This document shows positions 1 to 9,608 of a stretch of DNA of 64,000 nucleotides, piece by piece. Source of the stretch: Datnioides undecimradiatus. Its lineage: Eukaryota; Chordata; Actinopteri; Lobotiformes; Datnioididae. The stretch covers positions 3,572,419 through 3,636,418 of the forward strand of contig WARS01000036.1 in assembly GCA_008933995.1 (NCBI GenBank), given 5' to 3'. The notes beneath the pieces are model-generated. The model saw only the letters and a program-made list of their open reading frames with translations, searched no databases and had not been told where the DNA came from. The first letter of the stretch is position 1; every line of letters starts with the position of its first letter. The translations under genes and the position numbers were made by a program.

Positions 1-103
1 GAACGGATGCAGATTTGTTAAAAATCCTTAATTTCGATGGGGTTTTTAGAAATAGAGGAAATTATAACATATATAACACACTTAAACTGGATGCTGTTAA
101 GTT

Positions 104-454
104 TGAGCCACACTGGGAGCAGGGAACAGTAGGGGTAGGACCCAAATGCAGACACTGGACCTGGATAGTAATTCATAAAGGTTTATTTTACAAAAAAAAA
201 ACCCCACCAAGCTTAGTGGGGATTGTGGCCAGTGGAAAACAGTCCAGAAATCCAAAGAAACACTGGGAAAATGGATAATTCGTGAAAACATAAGCGATCT
301 GACACAGACAAAGGGAGTTGCAAACAATATATTGACTCAAGGGAGAGGCACAGGTGAAACCAATCAACAAACGAGATATAGAAGCAAACAGGAAACAGGC
401 ACGCAGGAGGAACAGCTCTACAAAACAAAACAGAGCTCAAACTGAAACCATGAC
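104..454 (-). mobile_element. LTR-like element, copy A (solo LTR)
   Basis: Read on the minus strand, this begins with tgtcatggtttc and contains the blocks 'cctgtttc', 'ttgattggtttcacctgtg' and 'gcaactccctttgtctgtg'. It ends near 'ggtcctacccctactgttcc' and 'cccagtgtggctca'. The same blocks occur in the same order in the copies at 5480, 14003 and 31398. The TG...CA ends match an LTR. The flanks (aagtt on the left, gcttc on the right) give no clear target-site duplication, so this copy is either older or its left end is placed wrongly. No internal gag or pol region follows it, so it is a solo LTR or fragment. The assignment to an LTR class rests on the better-preserved copies. Confidence 0.7.
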
Positions 455-1581
455 AGCTTCAAGATTGCAGACAAAGCTTCAGATTGCAACAAAGTTATAG
501 ACGGTAGTGAAACAGTGGCCAGTCCAGATTATAATGGTGTGTGACTGTATTCACAAGCACTTGAGGTAGGAAGCTCAAATGCAGTTGTGAAAAGGATATG
601 TCGCGCTGCTGTGTTCCAGATATCAGGCCATTTAATCAAATACCCTCTCTACTCCAAAATTAGCCTGGTACCTGGGGTTTTCACCATGTGTAAACCGCCT
701 AGAAACAGGTGACTCCCGCCACACAGGTAGGTCTGTTAGCTTCTCTGTTTTTTTCTGGTGTGTCACGTCCGACATCATGATCGTGCTAAGTGTGGCGACG
801 TGCTGCATAACAGGCGAAAATTTGCACATCTCCCTGGGTGTTATGCTTACATCACTGCCGATGAGTAGGCACCTGCAGCTGCTGCAGAGTCATTGGGTGC
901 AGGTTTGAATGCTGATCTTATCCACATTAAAGTCAAAAGCCAGGTCTTAGAGGGTTTTATGTTCAGTGTGGAAGGGGCTTTGGTTAATCTGACAACGATC
1001 GTTATCATTTCATCACTTCCCACTTGCTCAGCAGCTGAGAAGACAGTGGATGCTGAAAATGCAAACATCAGGACATATCTCAGGGGAAGACTGCGTATGT
1101 AATATCCCGCTAGCTGTTTCTTAGCCAACATTACATTTGATAACGTTGAAAAATAGGAATTAATTCTGAAAATTCAATTTCCATCTTTATTTAAACCTCA
1201 AGTTAAAACTCGTAATGAAATCAACTAATGTAATGTTTACCATCTAGCTGTTTCTTGGCCCATCCTGTAACGGTATGTGACTTTACACTAACTGGAAGAA
1301 ATATTTCAGTCTAATGTTTATACTGATTACATCTGACACACAAGTGTAGCTTAAGAACAATATCTAACGACATCTAATAAAAACATCAATGGGTGCATGC
1401 TGATGTCTAACAGTAGTTAATGGATTATAAGATATGTTGTATGGCCCAGCATCCTCTGGGTTGATGACCAGAACTATGCTTCAGATGTGTACAACACCAT
1501 CAATCACTGCTGCATTTCATTTACTGAAGTGCAGTTTAAATATCATTTACATATTAAACATTCACATTTAGCTATTTAGGC
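455..1581. other. Unique non-coding sequence
   Basis: No coding signature or recognised repeat. The open frames here, on both strands, are short and show no domain, signal or codon bias. The stretch near 1140-1560 is A/T-rich. Confidence 0.6.
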
Positions 1582-1604
1582 TTTTTTTTTTTTTTTTTTT
1601 TTTT
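1582..1604. repeat. Poly(T) run, 23 bases
   Basis: Uninterrupted T homopolymer preceded by ggc and followed by actttt. It could be the reversed poly(A) tail of a retroposed sequence, but no matching body or duplication was seen. Confidence 0.95.
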
Positions 1605-1782
1605 ACTTTTCCTTGTATACCATGTCTAAATGTACATGTTGTCCCTCTGCCTCCCTCCTCCATTCACTGCTTTCCTTCCCACTGTAAGATGTGACATAAT
1701 GCAGTTATCACCATGGAGATCGCTTGGAGATGGACCCTCTCTGGACAATGTCAAGAGTCTCTGTTTCTCTTTCTGTCTGTAG

Positions 1783-1858
1783 ATTTGATTCCAGGCTTGA
1801 GAGCTGCCGAGAGCCAGAGCAGATGGACGAGTCCATGCACGCCCACAGCGGAGTCTGA
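1783..1858 (+). CDS. Candidate terminal coding exon (24 codons plus stop)
   Basis: A strong splice acceptor (tgtttctctttctgtctgtag) ends at 1782. After one base, which implies a phase-2 intron, an open frame runs FDSRLESCREPEQ then MDESMHAHSGV and stops with TGA at 1856-1858. Codon choice favours GAG, CAG, AGC, GCC and GTC, as in fish coding DNA. The last four residues, HSGV, fit a class I PDZ-binding pattern (S/T-x-V). I do not recognise the protein. No polyadenylation signal is obvious in the next 300 bases. A second open segment at 2990 starts in the same phase and with a similar sequence (ttccaggct is shared), so the two may be alternative last exons. It could equally be a chance acceptor followed by a short open frame. 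Confidence 0.25.
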
Positions 1859-2181
1859 AAAGTAAAGATTCAAGGGCAGGATTTTCACCAGTGTGAAAGA
1901 AACAGTGCGAATGCTAAATGACAAAGCTGACATAAAAATCCTCTCAGAAGTTTCGTGTTAGCAATAAGACTTTCAATTCAGGGCCGCTATTTAAACAGAG
2001 GGAGTGCTATTTACTGAAAAGCTGTGATATCAAACTTTCTTAAACGAATGAAATTAAAGAGCTAATTATAAAATGTGTCACTCCTACAAGATTAAAGGCA
2101 GAAAGCAGTAAAGAACATAAAAGACAGCAAAGCTAATCTTATTTGTCTTATGTAAGCTGGAGGATATAAGAAAACTTGTGG
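1859..2181. other. A/T-rich non-coding sequence
   Basis: No gene or recognised repeat. It would be 3' UTR if the exon ending at 1858 is real. Confidence 0.5.
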
Positions 2182-2211
2182 ACTTCAATACACTTTTTGG
2201 TGTATTGAAGT
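2182..2211. repeat. Perfect inverted repeat, 12-bp stem and 6-base loop
   Basis: The arms acttcaatacac (2182-2193) and gtgtattgaagt (2200-2211) are exact reverse complements around tttttg. T-rich runs follow (2212-2232). It could be a hairpin in RNA or a remnant of a small palindromic element. Nothing ties it to a function. Confidence 0.9.
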
Positions 2212-2418
2212 TTTGTTTTTTTGTTTTTTTTTAGAGGAAATGATGCATAGGCTTTTCCAAAAACATATAACAACCAATTATGCTTTTCATATTTGAGAAT
2301 TAAAGGTCTTGTTTATTGTTGATTTGTTTACATGTTATTAGTTGTTTATGTGAAAGATTGTAACAATAGGAATCTTCTTTTTCATGCACGCCATGGAAAT
2401 ATTTTTTTTTTTTTTAAG

Positions 2419-2604
2419 TTACAGTGCACTGAGCTGGTGGAGCAATGCTGGAGCAATGGGTGGCGAGCAAGGTGTGAGCCCATTGAGGTCGGATGCAGAG
2501 GGTTTGCAGGCCAGTCCCTCTGTAGGGCCTACAACATGCTGGGCATCACAGGACGTAGAATGCAAAGGGCCATTAAGGAGGCCGCTGAGGCAGCAGAAGT
2601 TCAT
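2419..2604 (+). pseudogene. Fragment of LINE-type reverse transcriptase C-terminus
   Basis: In the frame from 2419, the translation includes LVEQCWSNGWRARCEPIEVG, CRGFAGQSLCRAYNMLGITG and a following RAIKEAAEAAE. This pattern (Cys, GW, VEVGCRGF, LGI.G, A...EAAE) is, from memory, typical of the C-terminal part of fish non-LTR retrotransposon polyproteins, downstream of the reverse transcriptase core. Only about 60 residues remain. The catalytic domain is absent, there is no intact start, and the frame ends at TAA (2608-2610) where another repeat begins. It is a dead fragment. Family assignment (R2/Rex-like or other) is uncertain. Confidence 0.65.
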
Positions 2605-2607
2605 CAT

Positions 2608-2878
2608 TAATGGTAATGGTAGATGGATTCTACTGACCACTCAGGAGACTAGTGTAGTGCTTCTATACTACAGGTCAGCATTCGCCCATTCACATGAAAG
2701 GAAAGTGAGGAAACTAATTCATTCACACATGTGACATGAGGCAGCCATGGGGAGCAATGTTAGGTTCAGCGTCTTGCTCAAGGACACTTTGGCATACAGC
2801 CTGGAGGAGCTGGGAATCAAACCGCCAATCTTCTGATGGGTAGAAGAACCTGCTCTAGCCCTGAGCCACAATCACCCC
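2608..2878 (+). repeat. Widespread fish interspersed repeat
   Basis: The blocks taatggtaatggtagatgg, 'cattcgcccattcacatg', 'cgtcttgctcaaggacactt', 'ggaggagctgggaatcaaac' and 'cctgagccacaatcacccc' occur in this order. I recognise the series as a repeat scattered through many percomorph genomes. Its class (SINE or LINE tail) is not known to me. It directly abuts the LINE fragment upstream, so the two may be parts of one decayed insertion. Confidence 0.7.
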
Positions 2879-2989
2879 AAACCTGAAAACCAGAGGAACC
2901 AGATTAACCGTGTCAGTCTGTTCTAGGCCGTTTTGGCGTAACTTGATGTAACAATCTATGTCTGTGTCTCTGCCCGTCCCTCGGTCCAG

Positions 2990-3056
2990 CTACATTTCCA
3001 GGCTCTTTGATTTGCCCGATTCCAATGTCTCCACCCACCCCTGCCTAGAGCCTTGA
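2990..3056 (+). CDS. Candidate alternative terminal exon (21 codons plus stop)
   Basis: The acceptor (gtctctgcccgtccctcggtccag) ends at 2989. After one base (phase 2), the frame reads YISRLFDLPDSNVSTHPCLEP and stops with TGA at 3054-3056. An AATAAA lies at 3186-3191, about 130 bases downstream, as expected for a short 3' UTR. It shares phase and the start (F/Y)xSRL with the segment at 1783. Protein identity is unknown. The alternative reading is that an acceptor at 3048 opens a 58-base exon ending at a donor at 3107. Confidence 0.22.
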
Positions 3057-3161
3057 ACCTACACAGGAACCGGGAGCGGCAGACTACAAGGGCCCAGAAA
3101 GTAAAGGTAATTACTGAAGTTTCCAGTTTCGCCCTGATTTGATGGTTTCAGCTTCTTTTTG

Positions 3162-3184
3162 TACTACTACTACTACTACTACTC
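3162..3184. repeat. (TAC)n microsatellite
   Basis: Run of about seven TAC/ACT units. Confidence 0.95.
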
Positions 3185-3185
3185 T

Positions 3186-3191
3186 AATAAA
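3186..3191 (+). promoter_or_regulatory. AATAAA polyadenylation-signal match
   Basis: Hexamer in an A/T-rich context, 130 bases after the stop codon of the candidate exon at 2990. Such hexamers are common by chance. Confidence 0.25.
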
Positions 3192-3426
3192 GTATTATTA
3201 AATTAAATTAAAGTCTATTAATGGTACTCTATGAGATAATAGAGCTTTGGGTTAAAACATCTGTGAGCATGTTCTTGTAGCTCGGGGAGAACAGAGATGG
3301 AGACAGAGATTGAAATAGAGAAGAGAATGAGAAGGAAATAAGGTCCAGTGCGTCCTAGAATAGAAAAAGAAAATCCATTTATTCTGAGAGGCCTGTGGGG
3401 CTGGAGGTAGCTGGAGTCCACTGTTA

Positions 3427-3430
<4 letters not shown>

Positions 3431-3470
<40 letters not shown>
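3431..3470. repeat. (AC)n microsatellite
   Basis: About 18 uninterrupted AC units, then an imperfect acacatacacat edge. Confidence 0.97.
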
Positions 3471-3587
3471 ATCTCTCATCCTACTGGAGAAAATGAATTC
3501 TTTTCCTCCTTTTCCTCTTTTTTTTCCTTTTACCTTTTTGCCTCTGTCAGCGCAACCACCATAACTCCAAACTGGGCACAAATCTCA

Positions 3588-3588
<1 letters not shown>

Positions 3589-3622
<34 letters not shown>
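3589..3622. repeat. (CA)n microsatellite
   Basis: About 17 CA units. Confidence 0.97.
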
Positions 3623-3626
<4 letters not shown>

Positions 3627-3679
3627 CACTCACCTGGTCACCTGCCTGAGGGGTTGTGATGCTGTTTCATTCTTTGCAG

Positions 3680-3834
3680 GGGTCTCTGTTTCCTGTCTGC
3701 CTGGCCACAGAGAATAGGGGGCCATCAATAATCCTGCTGGGGGGAGGAGAGGAAGCAGGAGCAGAAAAAGGAGAGAGGGGAGAGAAAAAAGGAGACAAAG
3801 GGAGGACAGAAGAAGACAGAGCTCATGGGAAAAG
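3680..3834 (+). CDS. Candidate internal exon, 155 bases, open in phase 0
   Basis: The flanks are near-ideal splice sites: acceptor gctgtttcattctttgcag ending at 3679, and donor aaaag|gtaagt at 3835. The segment is open in one frame across its whole length (GSLFPVCLATENRG..., then a Gly/Glu/Lys-rich tail with GERGEKKGDKGRTEED). The second half is a GA-rich tract, so an open frame there is weak evidence. A 58-base segment at 3049-3106 with its own acceptor and AAAG|GTAATT donor would join it in frame. No known domain is seen. It could be a lncRNA or UTR exon, or coincidence. Confidence 0.22.
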
Positions 3835-3925
3835 GTAAGTAGAGGAGAAGGGAGGGGAGAAGGGAGGGGAGGAAGCGAGGACGTCAAGGTAAGGAGGGAA
3901 GGGAAGGAAGGGGTTGAGAAGTGAG
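3735..3925. repeat. GA-rich tract with G-quadruplex motif
   Basis: Almost pure purine on the plus strand. At 3850-3869 four G-runs (3, 4, 3 and 4 bases) are separated by loops of 1, 4 and 1 bases, which fits the G3+N1-7 quadruplex rule. Confidence 0.8.
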
Positions 3926-4330
3926 AGGAAACAAGGGCAAAGTAACAAGGTTACCTGACTTTGACTCGGTGTTTGTGACTTTCATAGCTTTCATAGCTGG
4001 AGAGCTAACATGAAGTTTAAGCTCAGTTAAGTTAGACTTGGTTTGGAATTGAAACATATATATGAAACATCATATCGTAAATATAACAGGGGACAGATTA
4101 GGGGCCACATAACCAGTTAAACTATGCAGACATGTCTCTAGCTAACACAGGTACATGCTCCTCACTACATGGAGACAGGTGTGATGTGAGGTCTAATGTC
4201 TGAAACTCAGCTTTTTTGTGACCACTGTCGCTGATTCAAATGTGGGAACAGGACTTTATGACTTGAGTGTCTTACTTTACCCGCGCCAACTCGCTCCATT
4301 CTCACCACAGTTACTAGGGGCTTGCTTGGG
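3926..4330. other. Unique non-coding sequence
   Basis: Nothing recognised. Confidence 0.6.
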
Positions 4331-4620
4331 ACTTGAGAGTTAAAGAGATTTGCTCGTGAACGTGGAGAGGAAACCTGAAATTTGAATGAGAAGACGAGAG
4401 GATGAGATGATAGAAAACATTAAATAGGGAAAGGAATCGATGTGAGAGGAAACAAGGGGAGGAAGCGAAGAGAAAAGAGGAAAGGAGAGCAGAAACAAGG
4501 AAAAAAGTGGAGAGGAAAAGGTCAGGAGGTGACAAGAGCTGTGAGAGAGGAGGGGAAAGACAAAGAAGAGATGATGAGGAGAGGAATGCAGTAGAGACTG
4601 CTTGAGAGCAGAGCAGCAGG
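4331..4620. repeat. GA-rich low-complexity sequence
   Basis: Purine-biased plus strand with many gagg and gaaa words. The minus-strand open frame through it is a low-complexity artefact. Confidence 0.75.
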
Positions 4621-4780
4621 GCTGCTCAGACCTGAGCCTGATGCTGCTTACCTGCAGGCTGAGACTGAAAATGCTGCAGGAGGCATTTCTTCACCTGTTT
4701 TCACCAGTATAATTAGAACTGGTGTGCGTTACTGTCGAGATATAAAACTCAGACTGGTCCTCACAAAGATAGCAGAAGAG

Positions 4781-4818
4781 CATACACACACTCTCTCTCT
4801 CACACACACACACACACA
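4781..4818. repeat. Compound (CA)/(CT)/(CA) microsatellite
   Basis: acacacactctctctctcac followed by further CA units. Confidence 0.95.
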
Positions 4819-5479
4819 TGCAGGAATAAAGAAAGACCAAATGTTAAAAATCATCTTTTTTGCCCTCTCCTTCATTAAGCTCCATGCTGAGTTGATTCTC
4901 CCTCAAATCCTCCTCTCTCTGCTCCCCTCTGTTCCGTCTGCTTGTCTCACCCAAACTAAATCATTTCCCTCTCCCTCCACCTTCATTTTTCCCGTCCACC
5001 GCTCCCTCTGTCCCTCTCAACCTATCCCCCCCCCCCTAATCCGCCAACCTTCAAACCACCTCTAAACCTTTCTACAAAGTCCAGAAATACCTTCTGTCCC
5101 CCTATCACAGACTGAAATATCACCCGTCAACACTGATGTTGCCTTTACCTGTAACTCACGCCACAGAAGTCACGACGGTGGCAAGTTTTCCCGCACCTCA
5201 ATGCGTCTTTCAGGTTTAAGCATAAAGGCACGTAAAGGGAAATATCAGCTGTTTGAGGAAAAAGCTGAAATGTCACATCAATTATACACACGGTTACATT
5301 TCACTGACATTCTGCTGCTTCTGCTTCATCTACTGTAAACAAAGCGTTCATGTCAAGCTGACACTGACCATGACATGCCTCCACACATCCTGAGAAATAA
5401 AGATTAAACCCAACAGGAATATTGACACTGTTCTGAGAACAGCGTTTTGTTGCAGTTTACTGTAAATACCATCATTTTC
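4819..5479. other. Pyrimidine-rich then unique non-coding sequence
   Basis: From 4865 to 5050 the plus strand is C/T-rich with a poly(C) run near 5027. The rest is unique sequence with no gene or known repeat. Confidence 0.6.
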
Positions 5480-5864
5480 TGTCCTGGTTTGGGTTTTGAG
5501 CTCTGCTTTTGATCATTTCCTGTTTTATTTTGTAGAGTTTTCCCTCCCGTCTCTCTGTGTGCCCATTTCCTGTTGCCTCCTGCGTTACATTTGTTGATTG
5601 GTTTCACCTGTGTCTCTTTCACCTCCTCTCCCTCGAGTCCATAAATTGTTTGCAACTCCCTTTGTCTGTGTCGGATCGTTACTTTGTGTACCTTGTGTCT
5701 CTTTGGACTGATCAGTGTTTTCCAGTGTTTCCTGCTTCCCCCAGTAAGCCTTTTGTTTCGTTAGTAAAATAGGCCTCGTTGAACTGTCAGCCCTTTGTTC
5801 AGTGTCTGCATTTGAGTTCCTGCTTCTCAGTGTCCCTGCCTCTCAGTGTCACACAGACGTAACA
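5480..5864 (+). mobile_element. LTR-like element, copy B (solo LTR)
   Basis: It starts tgtcctggtttggg and carries 'catttcctgttttattttgt', 'ttgattggtttcacctgtg' and 'gcaactccctttgtctgtg', and ends in gtaaca. The sequence just before it (attttc, 5474-5479) recurs just after it (attttc, 5865-5870), a 5-6-bp duplication. A TATA-like word (cataaatt) sits where the other copies have their TATA box. No coding region. Frames inside it are chance. Confidence 0.8.
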
Positions 5865-6304
5865 ATTTTCATTAAAACAAAAAAACCCTTAGTACAGTAG
5901 ACAATTTAAAAAAGATGTAATACACCTTATCATACCAGGTGGGAAACAAACATACAGTAAATTTACTGGTGATCCATCAATGCATGATTTTGACGAAATT
6001 GCAAAAAACTGTTTTACAGTATTACTTGGTATTAGTTGGTATGATGTATGATTTTTTTTCCATGTCGTGCTCCTCTATGCTTCTCCTTAGGTACATTTCA
6101 GAGGCAAATAATGTGCATGAATCTGTTCTACATTAATTTGACAGCCATTTATTCTGCAGAGCACAATTTTGCACATAAATATATAATAATAATAAAAAAT
6201 TATGTAAATAAAATAGAAATTAAATTATTGTCCTATTTAGTATGATACATTTTTATATCCACTCTATTTTAAAAATATCTACTTGGATAACAATGGCATT
6301 AAAA
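5865..6304. other. A/T-rich unique non-coding sequence
   Basis: High A/T with no gene or clear repeat. The left part of the element annotated from 6305 may extend into it in decayed form. Confidence 0.5.
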
Positions 6305-6502
6305 ATACACATTACACATTAATGCAAAATAAGGTAATAATCCAATGTTATAATGCAGGCAGCATAACACAGAACTGGGTCATTCTCCACTGCTTTTATT
6401 ATTTTATATCTTAGGTGCAGTATGCTGACGATACTTCTGTACTTTTATTGAAATAAAATTTGGAATGCAGAACTTTTAGTGGAGCATTTTTGTATTTGTC
6501 AC
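6305..6502 (+). mobile_element. Decayed copy of the 'acttaagtacttt' palindromic element
   Basis: The blocks 'cacattaatgcaaaa', 'aataatccaatgttataatg', 'actgggtcattctcc', 'gatacttctgtactttta' and 'tggaatgcagaactttta' match, in order, the interior of a non-autonomous element that is very common in fish. A fuller member of what I take to be the same family lies at 20568-21046. No coding capacity. The ends are eroded. Confidence 0.65.
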
Positions 6503-7320
6503 CCTTTAAACATCTGGTTTGTGTGTGACGGCTCAAAACGTTCAACTTGATCCATTCAATCGTATTCATTGGCCCACACGTTTCAAAGCAGCTCCAGGCC
6601 AACCTTTTATTGCTGACCACAATGAAAGTCCGGTTTGCTATCTACCACGTACCGGCACATTGTGAGTGCAGCCTGAGACGGATCATTTCATTTCTTTTCG
6701 GTCCCCTCTGGCTTCTGCCTGTGATGGAATCCTTTTGAAGGACACTTTAAAAATAATTACCCATCTGAAACCTGTGAGAGGATGAGCAGGGTCGCTCCTA
6801 CCTCCCACCTTTATGTGTGTTAGGTGTCTGACTGTATCTTGGCAGGGAAACATCCTGTAGTCTTGCCACTGTGAGGTTGCCAGGCAACCAGTGGAGATTG
6901 TCACTATACTTACCTCATATAGTTAACATCCTGTATCTTAGTACATCCTTCATTGCAAAACACGTGGGCAAGTCTAATGCTGCCTTTACAGTCTGATGAT
7001 AATTGTATGTGTCCAACCAAAGAATAATTCATTTCAATACTTGCAAATTCTTTTTGCTTATATTTCAAATTTTCTAAATCCCAACTTACTTTACTGCCTT
7101 TTCTCTCAAAACTATATAAAGACACACAAAGTTCCTTATGGCTCTCTAAATTCTTACAATAAATTCAACTTAAATTTCACCTTTTTTACTTTATTTTTTG
7201 ATTTGCTTCATGTCCCCCAGTAGTCAGCTCTGAGTTTTAATGCATACGATTATTCATTTTTCATTTTGTTTTTGTCCTCATTTGTAAAATTGGCTGACTT
7301 CACAGGCAAAAAAGTAGAAA
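6503..7320. other. Unique non-coding sequence
   Basis: No gene or known repeat apart from the X-box palindrome at 6876. Short frames on both strands have no protein features. Confidence 0.6.
6876..6888. promoter_or_regulatory. Perfect RFX X-box palindrome
   Basis: gttgccaggcaac: two exact 6-bp half sites (GTTGCC and GGCAAC) around one base. This is the form RFX factors bind. Site quality is high. Function is inferred only from the motif. Confidence 0.55.
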
Positions 7321-7380
7321 GAAAGGAGTTTGCCTTTATTCTGTGATGCAACAGTATGAACCACTGAGCCATCACGCTTT
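7321..7380 (-). repeat. Fragment of a common fish repeat ('ggctcagtggtt')
   Basis: On the minus strand it reads gcgtgatggctcagtggttc, then atactgttgcatcacaga. This matches, from memory, the head of a widespread fish interspersed repeat with the pattern 'cacggtggctcagtggttagcactgttgcctcaca'. Only about 60 bases remain. Confidence 0.55.
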
Positions 7381-7383
7381 CCT

Positions 7384-7436
7384 GATTAACTAATGGTGAC
7401 TTGTTAATTAAAATTAATTGTCTAATTAACCAGAAT
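7384..7436. promoter_or_regulatory. ATTA/TAAT homeodomain-motif cluster
   Basis: Six TAAT/ATTA cores within about 50 bases (gattaactaatgg, gttaattaaaattaattg, ctaattaac). Dense homeodomain cores can mark an enhancer, but A/T-rich chance is the simpler explanation. Confidence 0.25.
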
Positions 7437-8140
7437 TGCATGCGCCGTCTCGGAAGTGCAATAAACGTCATCACATGAGAAGTCATCAGCGCCTCCACGC
7501 AGGCGGGGGGGCGCAGGTAGGTGAGAAAAGGCCCATATGCAGCTCTGGGCCTTCAGGGCTCCCAGTATTTACTGTTTCAGGGGCTGTTTCTGGGGAATCA
7601 GAGGTTGTAACAACACACAGTCCCTACTGTGCTGGTGATTCTGGGATTGAAATAGTTTCAGTATCAGTGATTAACAGCAGAGGTAAATTTGACTTCAGAG
7701 CCAAAGGAGGGCGGTAAGGTTTGGGAATGAGACGCAAACTAAATCGTGATCTCGGGAGGAACGATAATGTCCTCTTAAAAACGGCTGAAGTTTCACGCCG
7801 CTAAACTACAGTGATGCAATAATTTTCAATAAGAGTGAGAGAGTTATATAGTGTCATCACTTTAGATCACACACTGCTCCTCCAGAGACGAAAAAGAGGC
7901 GATTAGGGAAATAAACTATACATGGGCAATTTGTCACATTGCATTATTGGTGTGAAGTAATATGAGATAGTCTTAATAAAATTATCATCCATAAAACACA
8001 GAGGAGACTTAGTCTGGATTAGAGAGAGGGAGACAGTCTACATTGGCACCACTATATCCTGGACCTACTGACACATTGGAGACAGGGAGGAATTAGGTCA
8101 TGGCTCGAATGTAGAAGGTAATAGATGGCTACAGAGGAGA
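7437..8140. other. Unique non-coding sequence
   Basis: Nothing recognised. A donor-like cgcag|gtaggt at about 7515 lacks a good paired acceptor. Confidence 0.55.
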
Positions 8141-8352
8141 TTTATGTGCGACACCCTCTCTCCAGAGAGAAATAGAGAGGGAGAGACAGAGGGAGAGAAA
8201 GAGAGATGGGAGGTTGGTATTGGAACTAAATCAGACTGTCAGTTGGTGCTGAATTCTTCCTGAGGCGACAGAGAGAGGGAGGGAGGGAGGGAGGAGGGGG
8301 GAGTTGGAGGGAAAAGCGAGCGGAGCAATGGAGAGAGAACTGGGACATGGAG
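8141..8352. repeat. GA/GGGA-rich tract with perfect G-quadruplex motif
   Basis: Purine-rich plus strand. At 8277-8291 there are four GGG runs separated by single A (GGGAGGGAGGGAGGG), followed by a G6 run at 8296-8301. Single-base loops are the most stable parallel quadruplex pattern. Confidence 0.85.
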
Positions 8353-8692
8353 AGGGAGAAGAATAATGATGGAGGGAGCAGAGAGGCTCAAAGAAAGATC
8401 AGGGTGGTGGAGTTCATGGGGCAGAAAACAGCCCAGCCAGAGCGAGGACACAGCAGGAAGCTTTTAGATGATGTAACTTACTCTGTGGTGGCAAAGCAGC
8501 CGGGGTTATTTCAGGCGTCCGGGGTTCCAGGAGTAAAAGTCCCATTGGTTTTCTACAAAGACACGGATAGGTGACTGGCAGTCGCTGCGCTCTCAAGGTT
8601 TCAGATGAACATGTTCCTTGTCTGAGTTGAATCATCAGCGCGCAAACATGAACCGAACATCAACTGTGTAAGAAAAATATGTGGATCTTTGA
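8353..8692. other. Unique non-coding sequence
   Basis: Nothing recognised. Confidence 0.55.
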
Positions 8693-8711
8693 CAAAAAAA
8701 AAAAAAAAAAA
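8693..8711. repeat. Poly(A) run
   Basis: About 18 A preceded by gac. No element body with duplication found. Confidence 0.9.
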
Positions 8712-9608
8712 TCAGAGGTATGAAACTGTTACAGGAAAAGTGAAAGAGGGAGGTAAACTCAGACCTCTGAGGAACATTTTTGTGTGAACCGTCCAATCAA
8801 AGAGCTGCAAATTGTGTTGCGCACTCTGCTGAGGGCAAGGTGAAGCTACGGTGAACATTACACTTCAGGTTTGGAACAGGAAACTGTAGTGTCTAAAGCA
8901 CAACAGTGGTTTACAGGGGTGATCAGCTTTACACTGTACCAAACTCAAAGAGAAAACCCCGCCAAAACCATTTTAGTTGACATAGAAACTGTGGTTTTGG
9001 TTGCTGAGTGCAGTCATTTCAAAGTGTTTCACTTCCATCTAACACAAATGGTGGTTAAATGGTTGTTTTGAGTCAATTTATAGCAACCTGTAAAGCTGCA
9101 CAGATCTATTTTTCATTGACGTAGCTAGGCAGCCCGAAAGCTATAGGAAGATGTCCCTATATTGAGCTCTGTCAGCATCGACACCAATTAGTCGGCTGCT
9201 TGTCCAACTGAAAGCAGGCATTAATTAGATATTTTAATTATTTGGTGATCTTTCAAACTGATAGCATTGGAGGCACTTTGACCATTTTTACTCAATAAAA
9301 TTCTGATATGTGCGCAGCGCCTCCAGATTTTTAATAATGATGAAACATTAATGCGTTGTGAGTGAAACCTGATAAAAATGTCAGCGGATCAATCCAGGTC
9401 AAGGTCTTCCATGTAAAACCACTTAAGTATTGATTAGTTCTACAGTTGCCCATACATGTAATCCAATACACTGCATCCCATCCATCATATCCAACTTGAC
9501 ATCATCCCATTTTAATACAGTACACGTATGTCGCATGCATGTAATGGCCCTATCCTTAACATTAGCAGGCTGTGCCGCGGATGACTGACGTTTCTCTCCT
9601 TCGCTCAG
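8712..9608. other. Unique non-coding sequence
   Basis: The 9120-9390 part has mixed composition with ATTA cores (ttaattagatattttaatta) and might be a conserved noncoding element. No gene or repeat recognised. Confidence 0.5.
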
